This document shows positions 1-5,022 of a stretch of DNA of 7,836 nt, one piece after another (positions within the stretch are counted from its first letter, which is position 1; each line of letters begins with the position of its first letter). The stretch lies in the NCBI GenBank assembly GCA_021850745.1, contig JAJZKX010000071.1:1-7836 (forward strand), in the 5' to 3' direction. The position numbers were made by a program, and so were the translations under genes. Source of the DNA: Thermoplasmata archaeon. Its GTDB lineage: Archaea > Thermoplasmatota > Thermoplasmata > Thermoplasmatales > Thermoplasmataceae. A model generated the notes under the pieces. It was given only the letters and a program-made list of their open reading frames with translations, searched no databases and was not told the DNA's origin.

Positions 1-2
1 AT

Positions 3-167
3 ATGGGCGAATATGACGGCGGGACTGATCAGATCGATGCAATGCTGATCCTGATCCGGATGTATATGGGTGACGACGGCCGCAGGTGCAGGACGGATGT
101 AAGGAGATACTTCGAAAGAGGATGGATAAGGTGTGTACTGAGACACAAGGAGCAGGCGATAAAATGA
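3..167 (+). CDS. Small basic protein of unknown function, possibly 5'-truncated
   Basis: A 54-residue frame opens with ATG at base 3 and ends in a TGA that overlaps the ATG of the HNH gene (ATGA). That tight coupling is the main reason to believe it. The product begins MGEYDGGTDQIDAML, has a short hydrophobic helix-like stretch (about residues 13-22) and then a very Arg/Lys-rich second half (RRCRTDVRRYFERGW). The basic half suggests nucleic acid contact, but I recognise no family. No ribosome site can be judged because the window begins 2 bases upstream, so the true start may lie outside and the gene may be longer. A longer HNH reading from ATG 86 would share this DNA in another frame. I prefer two coupled genes, because every neighbour follows the same overlap pattern. 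Confidence 0.6.
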   Translation: MGEYDGGTDQIDAMLILIRMYMGDDGRRCRTDVRRYFERGWIRCVLRHKEQAIK

Positions 168-445
168 CGATATATCAGATAAGATGGCAGCGGAGAGTTA
201 GGGCAGAAAATATTATCAGTTTTGGAGATGTTTGTGCGATCTGCTTTTATCATTTTAATCTGAATGATCATAAAATTGAGAATGCCGATGGCAGGAAAGC
301 CGAGTTTCATCACCTGATACGAAATGGGGATGGATTAAAGGGTGCATCAAGGCCAATGACAAAGCGACTACTGGCTCCAAAGAAAAATCCGGGCATATAC
401 GTCCTGCTCTGCCGGGATTGTCATAGGACGGTGCATTACACATGA
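164..445 (+). CDS. HNH endonuclease family protein
   Basis: A 93-residue protein with the full HNH zinc-nuclease layout. C24-x2-C27 forms the first zinc knuckle, EFHH at 47-50 supplies the catalytic histidine of the beta strand, N75 lies in the helix-leading loop, and LLCRDCHRTVH at 81-91 gives the second CxxC pair and the final metal-binding His. HNH domains cut or nick DNA with one divalent metal ion. In viruses they act in packaging, genome processing, homing or host DNA attack, and the sequence does not say which. I chose ATG 164 because AAGGAG lies at 147-152 and the upstream gene ends in an ATGA overlap here. In-frame ATGs at 86 and 122 would add unconserved-looking residues. The gene ends in an ATGA overlap with the next one. 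The family call is strong; the role is open. Confidence 0.85.
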   Translation: MTIYQIRWQRRVRAENIISFGDVCAICFYHFNLNDHKIENADGRKAEFHHLIRNGDGLKGASRPMTKRLLAPKKNPGIYVLLCRDCHRTVHYT

Positions 446-597
446 AGCCTGCTAATGCATTCCTGTATCTCCTGATTGTATTCATCATGCTGCTTTTTGT
501 CATAGGATCAGCTATCCTCGGCAGTATCCTGATGTTTAGCATTGCCAGTTTGATATTCCTGGCATTCATAGTCTTGGGGGTGAGCCCGATTGAATAA
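442..597 (+). CDS. Small two-helix membrane protein
   Basis: A 51-residue, almost wholly hydrophobic protein. MKPANAF is followed by an apolar stretch at about 7-25, a GSAILGS turn with small residues, and a second apolar stretch at about 29-46, ending GVSPIE. This predicts a hairpin of two transmembrane helices with few charges. The ATG overlaps the HNH stop (ATGA), and the end overlaps the TTG start of the next gene by 8 bases, so it is translated as part of the same message. No family is recognised. Small membrane hairpins in viral early operons can be holin-like, virion membrane or host-membrane remodelling proteins, and nothing here decides between these. Confidence 0.65.
   Translation: MKPANAFLYLLIVFIMLLFVIGSAILGSILMFSIASLIFLAFIVLGVSPIE
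576..583 (+). promoter_or_regulatory. Strong Shine-Dalgarno site supporting a TTG start
   Basis: GGGGGTGA lies inside the end of the membrane-hairpin gene, 6 bases before TTG 590. It is a near-perfect match to the 16S 3' end (AUCACCUCC). It is the reason for choosing TTG 590 over the later in-frame ATG at 632. Confidence 0.7.
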
Positions 598-832
598 ACC
601 TGAGAAATGTAAGTTCAGGAGAGGATGCGTGATGCGCTCTAATGTATTCCCGCATTATCACTGTTCCTGCCAACTGGTATTTGACATGGGGACACAGGCA
701 CAACACCATATCTTTCGTGTCGAACCAAAGAAATTCGGAGGGAAAGGAAAGAAAAGCAGGATTCAGAAACGCACACCGCACATCATGACTATGGTCCATC
801 CTGATGGAACGTATGATGAGGTGCATTTCTGA
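590..832 (+). CDS. Small Cys/His-rich protein, possible zinc binder
   Basis: An 80-residue protein with C7, C13, H22, H24, C25 and C27 clustered in the first third, then H39-H40, followed by a Lys/Gly-rich middle (KKFGGKGKKSR) and a C-terminal TPHIMTMVHPDGTYDEVHF. The Cys/His cluster (HYHCSC) could hold one zinc ion, and the basic stretch could contact nucleic acid; both are inferences from composition. It starts at TTG 590 behind a strong GGGGGTGA site and overlaps the previous gene by 8 bases. It stops in a TGATG overlap with the next gene, so it sits in the same coupled operon. I do not recognise the family. Confidence 0.7.
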   Translation: MNKPEKCKFRRGCVMRSNVFPHYHCSCQLVFDMGTQAQHHIFRVEPKKFGGKGKKSRIQKRTPHIMTMVHPDGTYDEVHF

Positions 833-1299
833 TGATTGAACATGACAGGCTTCTGGACGATTCGGTCCGGTTTTCTGCGATGGCCGCAATTGCTAAGCAG
901 ATGAACTTGACAAAGGAAGATCTGACAATCCTCTATTTCTGCGTAATGGGAGATCTGCGGGAGGATACTGATCTGGATCGTGTGCTGAAAAAAGTTAGGC
1001 TGCCGCAGAAATCAGTGAATGTTGATCGTCACCGTGTGAATATCTATCTAGGGCTGCTGAAATCAAGAATGAAGGAACTGGACAAATATGGGATACTCGA
1101 TCTTGAAGTGAACGAGGTGATGAAAAAATCACGGAACGGAGAATACATGACAATATTCGGCATTAAGGTGATACCGATGATATATTATCAGTTTTATGAC
1201 GCCCTGGATAAGCACCCCGATTACGTGGTCGGGACGATGATCGGAATCAGGGATGCACTGGATATTATACTGGAATTTCTAGGAGTGGATGATCCATGA
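832..1299 (+). CDS. Hypothetical mostly helical 155-residue protein
   Basis: The largest product of the left block. It is predicted to be mainly helical: an apolar helix at about 31-40 (LTILYFCVMG), a basic segment at 50-60 (RVLKKVRLPQK), and LKSRMKELDKYGILDLEV at 76-93. The last stretch loosely resembles the recognition-helix and wing region of winged-helix proteins (L..LxKxGIL). The C-terminal third (YYQFYDALDKHPD, then DALDIILEFLGVDDP) is acidic and amphipathic. A DNA-binding or replication-associated role is possible but unproven. It overlaps the previous stop as TGATG and ends next to the start of the following gene. Structure prediction would be the best route to a function. Confidence 0.75.
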   Translation: MIEHDRLLDDSVRFSAMAAIAKQMNLTKEDLTILYFCVMGDLREDTDLDRVLKKVRLPQKSVNVDRHRVNIYLGLLKSRMKELDKYGILDLEVNEVMKKSRNGEYMTIFGIKVIPMIYYQFYDALDKHPDYVVGTMIGIRDALDIILEFLGVDDP

Positions 1300-1305
1300 G
1301 TTTAT

Positions 1306-1509
1306 ATGCTTACAATGTATACACTGACAGAGGTGTATGACCTGACAACACATCGAATAAGTGAGGAAAACGAAAAGCGAATGCGCAGAGCTATGCGTGA
1401 ACTTGTGCAGCAGAAAATTAGCTCTGATGGTGGATACACGGAGCATGAGATAAAAGGGTGGACTTTCGATGAAGTCCTGGGACTCATTCTACAAAAGGCG
1501 GGATTCTGA
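1306..1509 (+). CDS. Small charged hypothetical protein
   Basis: A 67-residue protein starting MLTMYTLTEVYDL, with a highly charged helix at about 18-38 (SEENEKRMRRAMRELVQQK) and a C-terminal WTFDEVLGLILQKAGF. It is likely a small helical soluble protein; the family is not recognised. The start is uncertain between ATG 1306 and ATG 1315. The purine-rich stretch at 1281-1294 (AGGAGTGGATGATC) can serve 1306. An ATG at 1296 has even better spacing but stops after 14 codons. The stop forms a TGATG overlap with the next gene within the shared 8-mer TTCTGATG. Confidence 0.65.
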   Translation: MLTMYTLTEVYDLTTHRISEENEKRMRRAMRELVQQKISSDGGYTEHEIKGWTFDEVLGLILQKAGF

Positions 1510-1643
1510 TGTCGAAAGTACGGACAACCGTATTGATAAAAACGAATGCCGGTATGCTACGCCGTGCGTTGGCACGTACTAATTTCTGGTCGGAAACCGA
1601 AATTGACTACATCATTCAGGCTATATGGGAGGCGAAATTCTGA
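1509..1643 (+). CDS. 44-residue hypothetical protein
   Basis: Begins MSKVRTTVLIKTNAGML and ends ETEIDYIIQAIWEAKF. It has a basic first half and an acidic amphipathic C-terminal helix, and no recognised family. Its reality rests on the gene-to-gene pattern: it starts inside the previous stop (TGATG), stops inside the next start (TGATG) at another TTCTGATG junction, and has GGCGGG (1498-1503) at ribosome-site distance. A frame of this size could be chance, but the perfect tiling of the strand by such frames argues against it. Confidence 0.55.
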   Translation: MSKVRTTVLIKTNAGMLRRALARTNFWSETEIDYIIQAIWEAKF

Positions 1644-1792
1644 TGACGTGCGGCGCATCAATGAGGATAATGATAGACGGCGGAGGGGGGCCAATCCAAT
1701 TGTATCTGGGCTGCACAGTCGAGGTTGAACATAGGGTACATCAGTCTCTTCGTACAGGGCTTGTTTATCAATGGTCAGAGGGGGGATTCTGA
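1643..1792 (+). CDS. 49-residue hypothetical protein
   Basis: Starts MTCGASMRIMIDGGGGPIQL and ends QWSEGGF. The G-G-G-G turn between hydrophobic strands and the LYLGCTVEVEHRV stretch suggest a small beta fold. No family is recognised. The start overlaps the previous stop as TGATG behind GGGAGGCG (1628-1635), and the stop overlaps the next start the same way. As with its neighbours, the call depends on the coupling pattern rather than on similarity. Confidence 0.5.
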   Translation: MTCGASMRIMIDGGGGPIQLYLGCTVEVEHRVHQSLRTGLVYQWSEGGF

Positions 1793-1869
1793 TGCCGGGA
1801 ATTTATCAGAGTTCTTTAATTCCGTTAGAACAGGAGGTGAGAAAACTTTTAACCGTCCAGTTTTTTTAA
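1792..1869 (+). CDS. Last, very short ORF of the left block (possible remnant)
   Basis: A 25-residue frame, MPGIYQSSLIPLEQEVRKLL and five more residues, with a start overlapping the preceding stop (TGATG) behind GGGGG. It runs into the convergent coiled-coil gene, overlapping its 3' end by 21 bases, and stops in the T7 run. It may be a real micropeptide, a gene truncated by a rearrangement at the convergence point, or a chance frame. The AGGAGGTGA within it (1832-1840) has no start codon at usable distance, which fits loss of a downstream gene. Confidence 0.3.
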   Translation: MPGIYQSSLIPLEQEVRKLLTVQFF

Positions 1870-2049
1870 TATCCTGTCAAGTTTCTGGTTCAGGATGGCT
1901 TCGTTTTTCAGGGATGCTTCAGTTAGCTGGCGCGTTTCCTGAATATTTTTCATCACCTGCTGAATCACTGTCTGCAGCATCGGGTTTCCCATTGCCTGCA
2001 TGATCTTCGTGATATCCGGCTGCTTGTTTTCCTCTTTTTCTTCTGTCAT
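1849..2049 (-). CDS. Small coiled-coil protein downstream of the packaging ATPase
   Basis: A 66-residue protein. The N-terminus is charged (TEEKEENKQPD), followed by a helix rich in Met, Gln and Ile (TKIMQAMGNPMLQTVIQQVMKN), then a heptad-like C-terminal segment (EASLKNEAILNQKLDRILKKL) with hydrophobic residues at 3/4 spacing. A helical oligomer is likely. It is the last gene of the leftward block. Its ATG overlaps the ATPase stop (ATGA), with GGAGG just upstream in the ATPase 3' end, so it is made together with the ATPase. A role as a scaffolding, assembly or ATPase-partner protein is inferred from this position only. Its 3' end overlaps the convergent 25-residue ORF. Confidence 0.7.
   Translation of the reverse strand: MTEEKEENKQPDITKIMQAMGNPMLQTVIQQVMKNIQETRQLTEASLKNEAILNQKLDRILKKLDG
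1861..1867 (+). terminator. T-run at the convergence of two operons
   Basis: Seven consecutive T on the + strand lie exactly where the rightward and leftward blocks meet. Archaeal RNA polymerase terminates at such non-template T runs without needing a hairpin, so this is a plausible terminator for the rightward block. No comparable run was seen for the leftward transcript. Confidence 0.4.
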
Positions 2050-2651
2050 TTTATTGCCTCCATCAATTTCGGGATTCCATCCGGGCCTACATAGATATAC
2101 TGATATGATTTCCAGTTGATCATACCAAGTTGATCCCCGATACCGGGCATGAGTTCGTCCAGCCGTTTCCGGTCAAACTGGCTTGTGTAAAAAAACATCT
2201 TATGGATCGAATTGTCAAAAGCCCATTTATTAACTCCGGGCGGTCTTTGGGTCGCCCATATCAGCCTGATATCCCGTTTTCTCGCTTTTCGGAATAGGGC
2301 CTTGAACCAGGGAGAGATTGAATGAGCATCGCTGAAATCTGTCAGTTCATCAATGTAGAGGGTCATATTATGCCCTCGTCTTATCAATTCCCTGGACAAT
2401 AGATCGAGATCTTCTTTTTCTTCCGTTGGGGAGGGAATCCAGCGCCACCGGAAAGGCTTGTCTTTCGGGATTGCTTTTACCAGCCGTTCGGGATCGGATT
2501 TAGCAATCTGTATATTTTCAAACTCCATGTTTTCTGTGTCCACAATCAGGACCCGGCTGAGAGACGGCAGGATTGCATGGGAAAACCAGTATGTCTTTCC
2601 CGAACCCGTTGACCCAATCAGCCCGATATGCTCATCCGTATTCAGTTTCAT
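2046..2651 (-). CDS. FtsK/HerA-type (A32-like) genome packaging ATPase
   Basis: A 201-residue P-loop ATPase. Walker A GSTGSGKT is at 13-20 directly after a short N-terminal strand. Walker B TLYIDE at 97-102 carries D101 and catalytic E102. IWATQRPP at 131-138 is the sensor strand with Q135, as in the HerA/FtsK superfamily. Basic residues in RKARKRD (121-127) could include the arginine finger. The absence of extra domains and the size match the packaging ATPases of tailless icosahedral viruses with double jelly-roll capsids, for example STIV B204 (about 204 residues), and not the larger cellular HerA or FtsK. It would drive DNA into the procapsid as a ring at a vertex. The start directly abuts the previous stop (TAG-ATG), with a G-rich site upstream. 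It is on the strand opposite to the capsid gene. Confidence 0.9.
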   Translation of the reverse strand: MKLNTDEHIGLIGSTGSGKTYWFSHAILPSLSRVLIVDTENMEFENIQIAKSDPERLVKAIPKDKPFRWRWIPSPTEEKEDLDLLSRELIRRGHNMTLYIDELTDFSDAHSISPWFKALFRKARKRDIRLIWATQRPPGVNKWAFDNSIHKMFFYTSQFDRKRLDELMPGIGDQLGMINWKSYQYIYVGPDGIPKLMEAIK

Positions 2652-3086
2652 CTATTGCCCCCGTTCTTTCATTGCTTTTAGGAAGGTCAGATACGCCCTG
2701 GTTTTAATGATTTCAATCATGCCGATTACAATAATCCCAATAACAGGTCCAAGCCATTCAATCGGGATCAATGGTGCAACCTGGTTAAAGAAATTCTGGA
2801 AATGCTGTTGCTCTACCGGATCAAGCTCCCATTGCGAAAATCCGGTGTAGACTGCAATCTCATGATGCGTGAAAACAACGGCAGATTGCATAGCTTCTGC
2901 CAGTGCTGTTTTTGATACCTGTGGTATTTCATTGATGCCTTTCAACGCTTCTGCAGGCGATACAAACTCATTTTCCTGTGTTGCATCTGCCTGTTCCTGA
3001 GCTTCTTTAAGCACTTCTTTAAGCGCTTCAGATTCAGGCGGATTGTCCGGATCATCGGACTTGATTTCATCCATTTTTCGGCTCAT
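2652..3086 (-). CDS. Membrane protein with a long charged N-terminal region
   Basis: A 144-residue protein. Residues 1-60 are acidic, Glu/Lys/Pro-rich and probably disordered or helical, including the repeated LKEVLKEA. Residues 61-104 form an amphipathic middle (ALAEAMQSAVVFTHHEIAVYTGF, then a Gln/Phe-rich stretch). About 105-127 (PLIPIEWLGPVIGIIVIGMIEII) is one strong transmembrane helix, and the short tail RAYLTFLKAMKERGQ is basic. This suggests a membrane-anchored protein with a long soluble arm, likely in the internal virion membrane or at the packaging vertex, given that the next gene is the packaging ATPase. The start overlaps the upstream stop (ATGA), with GTGATC just upstream. The family is not recognised. 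Confidence 0.7.
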   Translation of the reverse strand: MSRKMDEIKSDDPDNPPESEALKEVLKEAQEQADATQENEFVSPAEALKGINEIPQVSKTALAEAMQSAVVFTHHEIAVYTGFSQWELDPVEQQHFQNFFNQVAPLIPIEWLGPVIGIIVIGMIEIIKTRAYLTFLKAMKERGQ

Positions 3087-3292
3087 TTGATCACATAATC
3101 CTTACTTGATTCAGTCACGAAATCCTTTGACTCAGCGGGTGCAATTCCAAGATATTGCTCAGGATCGATCTTGATATGATGCCTGCGGATATACTGAAAT
3201 ACCGATAAGATAGGCCACATGTACCATAGCAGGAATATGTTGAACCCGATCTCTATTCCTATTCCCGCCAAGGCGATTAGCACCATGTTCAT
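3083..3292 (-). CDS. Small N-terminally anchored membrane protein
   Basis: A 69-residue protein. Residues 2-34 are hydrophobic (IALAGIGIEIGFNIFLLWYMWPILSV), then comes a basic QYIRRHHIKI boundary and a polar tail ending SSKDYVIK. By the positive-inside rule the tail lies on the inner face. The start and stop both overlap neighbours as ATGA, and GGGGAAG lies upstream of the start. Its place between the charged protein and the second membrane protein, in the same message as the packaging ATPase, suggests a minor virion membrane protein. No family is recognised. Confidence 0.65.
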   Translation of the reverse strand: MNMVLIALAGIGIEIGFNIFLLWYMWPILSVFQYIRRHHIKIDPEQYLGIAPAESKDFVTESSKDYVIK

Positions 3293-3540
3293 TTTTTCTT
3301 CCCCGGCATGACCTTGAAGAATCCGATCCTGTGAAATTTCTCCGGTTTCTTCTTATCGCCTTTCGTGGGTTTTTTCTCCTTTACGGTGATATGTTCCTCT
3401 TCAGACTCATGAGCAGGAGGTTTATGTTCTTCCTTGCTGTTGCCTGTCTCAGGCGGATTATTAACTGGATTATTAACGGTTCCAGATTCAGGCGGATCAG
3501 AGTTGGTTATGAGTTTCTCATTCTTTTTTCTTGTTGCCAT
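3289..3540 (-). CDS. Highly charged, Pro-rich disordered protein
   Basis: An 83-residue protein of very low complexity. Lys, Glu, Pro, Asn and Thr dominate, with DPPESGTVNNPVNNPPETG in the first third and KEKKPTKGDKKKPEKFHRIG near the end. It has no hydrophobic core, so it is probably an intrinsically disordered nucleic acid or virion-associated protein. I chose ATG 3540 (MATRKKNEK) because GGAG lies about 8-11 bases upstream; an in-frame ATG at 3564 would add eight residues without a visible site. It overlaps the end of the RHH gene by 23 bases. A PPES segment and its 15-base coding stretch also occur in the 2652-3086 gene, suggesting an old segmental copy. Confidence 0.6.
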   Translation of the reverse strand: MATRKKNEKLITNSDPPESGTVNNPVNNPPETGNSKEEHKPPAHESEEEHITVKEKKPTKGDKKKPEKFHRIGFFKVMPGKKK

Positions 3541-3715
3541 TTTCAGTCTCCAGGCCTTTATCAATCAGGTATCTCAATGCAGCGCTCCACGTCACTCCCG
3601 ATAATAGGCTTGTCTGGTGATGTGCTTTAGCCCACTCTTTGATCCTGGTTTTCTGTTCAGCAGAAATGAAAAAGTTAACGTGATAGCCGGTTTCTTTGAG
3701 TGTACCCATGATCAT
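3518..3715 (-). CDS. Ribbon-helix-helix transcriptional regulator
   Basis: A 65-residue protein with the order expected of the MetJ/Arc/CopG fold. A short strand YHVNFFIS (11-18) would pair in the dimer and enter the DNA major groove. Helix A, AEQKTRIKEWAKAHH (19-33), follows, then a loop, helix B TWSAALRYLIDKGLE (42-56) and a charged tail. Such dimers bind short inverted or tandem repeats and usually repress. It is the first gene of the leftward block and lies directly beside the divergent promoter region, whose palindromes are natural targets. No ribosome site precedes ATG 3715 (or the alternative ATG at 3709). With a TATA-like element about 25-30 bases upstream, this fits a leaderless archaeal message. 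The loop between the helices is longer than usual, a mild reservation. Confidence 0.75.
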   Translation of the reverse strand: MIMGTLKETGYHVNFFISAEQKTRIKEWAKAHHQTSLLSGVTWSAALRYLIDKGLETENGNKKKE

Positions 3716-3723
3716 ATCGTCAT

Positions 3724-3732
3724 GTGATTCAC
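3724..3732. promoter_or_regulatory. Short palindrome GTGA-T-TCAC
   Basis: A perfect 4+1+4 palindrome lies just upstream of the leftward RHH gene, between the putative TATA element and the start codon. A site here could block RNA polymerase. It is short enough to occur by chance. Confidence 0.3.
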
Positions 3733-3733
3733 G

Positions 3734-3758
3734 TTAATAAAATATATTCTTTTATTAA
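3734..3758. repeat. Perfect 9-bp inverted repeat, candidate RHH operator
   Basis: TTAATAAAA and its exact complement TTTTATTAA are separated by 7 bases and cover the putative leftward TATA element. The position, beside the RHH gene and over its promoter, is what an autorepressor operator would show. AT richness raises the chance background, so this is suggestive rather than proven. Confidence 0.5.
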
Positions 3759-3786
3759 TATAATACAGTAATATACCAATATAATA
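3757..3786. repeat. Direct repeat of AATATAATA, phased by 21 bp
   Basis: AATATAATA occurs at 3757-3765 and 3778-3786, two helical turns apart, with another AATATA at 3770. Copies on the same DNA face could be cooperative regulator sites or alternative TATA boxes for the rightward capsid block. Confidence 0.35.
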
Positions 3787-3835
3787 AGAATACATAAATA
3801 ATATTCCCCTGTATATGATAGGGGGATGATTTCAA

Positions 3836-3943
3836 ATGGAGAACATAGAAGCCGCTATCGTCACATTCGGTGTCGTCGTAGCCGCAGTCCTGGTTGCGTT
3901 GTACATCGCAGAGACGATAAAGCTTAACGTATCAGGAGCGTGA
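3836..3943 (+). CDS. 35-residue single-helix membrane peptide
   Basis: MENIEAAIVTFGVVVAAVLV begins a 35-residue protein with one apolar helix at about 6-25 and a polar tail (AETIKLNVSGA). The ribosome site GGGGGATGAT at 3821-3830 lies 5 bases before ATG 3836, and the stop lies 4 bases before the next start. It is the first gene of the capsid block, so it is probably abundant. Membrane-lined tailless viruses encode several such mini-proteins in the virion membrane, and that is the likely role. The competing ATG at 3826 is in another frame inside the ribosome site. Confidence 0.65.
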   Translation: MENIEAAIVTFGVVVAAVLVALYIAETIKLNVSGA

Positions 3944-3947
3944 TAAC

Positions 3948-4166
3948 ATGCCCATAATTTTTCCGGGATTCCGGAGACCTGTATCACCGCCTGGAAGGAG
4001 CATAATAAGAACAGGACACGCGCCACAGTATCACGGTACTGTACCGCCATCAGTCCCAAAGACTAAGGGAGCACCAGTACAACAGACCAGGCACACGAAC
4101 CCAAAGAGCCGCCGCGCCTGTGCCGACCACAATTGCAGAAGGAACGTCAAAGAAAATAGTCGATGA
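3948..4166 (+). CDS. Pro-rich basic ORF overlapping the capsid gene start
   Basis: A 72-residue frame starting MPIIFPGFRRPVSPPGRSII, rich in Pro, Arg, Thr and His and with almost no acidic residues until the end. ATG 3948 has a plausible ribosome site (AGGAGCGTGAT, 3933-3943). The last 47 bases overlap the capsid gene in another frame, and the C-terminal stretch (CADHNCRRNVKENSR) looks like out-of-frame capsid code. Two readings are possible. It may be a real small protein whose translation feeds the capsid start by coupling. Or it may be the true N-terminal arm of the capsid protein, joined by a +1 frameshift or separated by a sequence error. The upstream region (about 3948-4110) looks coding either way. 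Confidence 0.5.
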   Translation: MPIIFPGFRRPVSPPGRSIIRTGHAPQYHGTVPPSVPKTKGAPVQQTRHTNPKSRRACADHNCRRNVKENSR

Positions 4167-5022
4167 AACCAAAACACTTGGTGCCGCTGTTGTATCAGGA
4201 CAGGGATATTCCCTGCCAACCGATTATGACATTGTGAACGCGATCCTGAACCTGTCATTGACTTTCACATCCGGACCAACCGGAGCAGGGAGTATCCAGG
4301 CTTCAACCGCTATATCAGAGGTCAGGTTTATCGATGCAAATGGTACCGTCGTAGCAGATATCCTCGGAACTCAACTGCACATGCTGTATGAGAGATACAG
4401 TATGCACATGACCGATTTCAGCGATGTCAGCAAAGCTGTACCGGCTGCTGCTGCTAATACTGTTGTGACCGCGCAGGTTCCTCTGCCGTATCTCAGGTTG
4501 CCAGCTGCCAATGGACCATTCCAGGTCATGATCCTGTACAACCCGATCAGTGCACTGGGATCATACGCTCCCAACAACGGACCCAAGATCACGCCAGCCA
4601 CTGACATAACCGCTGCATCCATCGTATGCGGGATAACGGTACTCTTCGGAAACGCAGAGGGAGTGACCTCGTACATATCCTCAACCAACCTGAGCGTTGG
4701 CCCAGGGATGAATAACCTCTCACAGAGGATGCCTGTCCAGAATCAGAGCATTGCTGAACTGTTCATGTATGGGTTTGCCGCTGACTCCGATCTCGAATAC
4801 ATCAGCATTGATGTGAACGGACAGATGATCGAGCCATATCTGAGTGAGGGCGACCTTGCCGCCAGGGACGAACAGATCATACAGGCTGCCAGGCCTGCTG
4901 GAATGTTCTGGCTGCTTGAATCTTCACAGATAGCGTTCAACTCGTCCAGTACGTACAACTTGTTCCTCGCATCGGGTGCCACGACAACCGCCGTCTACTT
5001 TGTCTTCTACCGTCTGGCTTAA
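4120..5022 (+). CDS. Major capsid protein, probable double jelly-roll
   Basis: A 300-residue beta-rich protein. The two halves show matching patterns 159 residues apart: IDANGTVVADIL at 71-82 and IDVNGQMIEPYL at 230-241. Each half ends in a strong apolar strand, ITVLFG (172-177) and VYFVFYR (293-299). A duplicated beta barrel of this length is what double jelly-roll capsid proteins show (STIV B345, PRD1 P3). Loops rich in Ser, Thr, Gly and Asn fit surface exposure. Together with the packaging ATPase this points to a trimeric capsomer of an icosahedral virion with an internal membrane. The frame is open from 4009, but the only start is GTG 4120, which has no ribosome site, odd for the most abundant virion protein. 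An N-terminal arm supplied from the 3948 frame is possible. Assignment is by pattern only; no search was run. Confidence 0.75.
   Translation: MPTTIAEGTSKKIVDETKTLGAAVVSGQGYSLPTDYDIVNAILNLSLTFTSGPTGAGSIQASTAISEVRFIDANGTVVADILGTQLHMLYERYSMHMTDFSDVSKAVPAAAANTVVTAQVPLPYLRLPAANGPFQVMILYNPISALGSYAPNNGPKITPATDITAASIVCGITVLFGNAEGVTSYISSTNLSVGPGMNNLSQRMPVQNQSIAELFMYGFAADSDLEYISIDVNGQMIEPYLSEGDLAARDEQIIQAARPAGMFWLLESSQIAFNSSSTYNLFLASGATTTAVYFVFYRLA

Larger units (their letters stand above)
3716..3835. promoter_or_regulatory. Divergent promoter and operator region
   Basis: This 120-bp gap separates the leftward ATPase block from the rightward capsid block and is by far the most AT-rich DNA of the window. 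For the leftward block, AATATATTTTA (complement of about 3738-3748) sits where an archaeal TATA box would give a start close to ATG 3715. For the rightward block, candidates are the AATATAATA copies near 3778 and ACATAAATA near 3792, followed by the GGGGGATGAT ribosome site at 3821-3830. The inverted and direct repeats listed separately overlap these elements, so one regulator could control both directions. The exact promoter positions are inferred. Confidence 0.6.

Noticed and set aside
1296..1340. ATG overlapping the stop of the 155-residue gene (ATGA), with a well-spaced AGGAG, giving a 14-residue peptide MSLYAYNVYTDRGV
   Set aside because: It stops after 14 codons inside the 1306-1509 gene. 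The longer frame is the better call, although a frame error between the two cannot be excluded.
1725..2003. Plus-strand frame of 92 codons across the convergence point
   Set aside because: It runs opposite the coiled-coil gene and through the 49-residue gene in another frame; no ribosome site.
4371..4688. Minus-strand open frame of 105 codons inside the capsid gene
   Set aside because: A shadow of the strongly coding capsid frame; no operon context on that strand.
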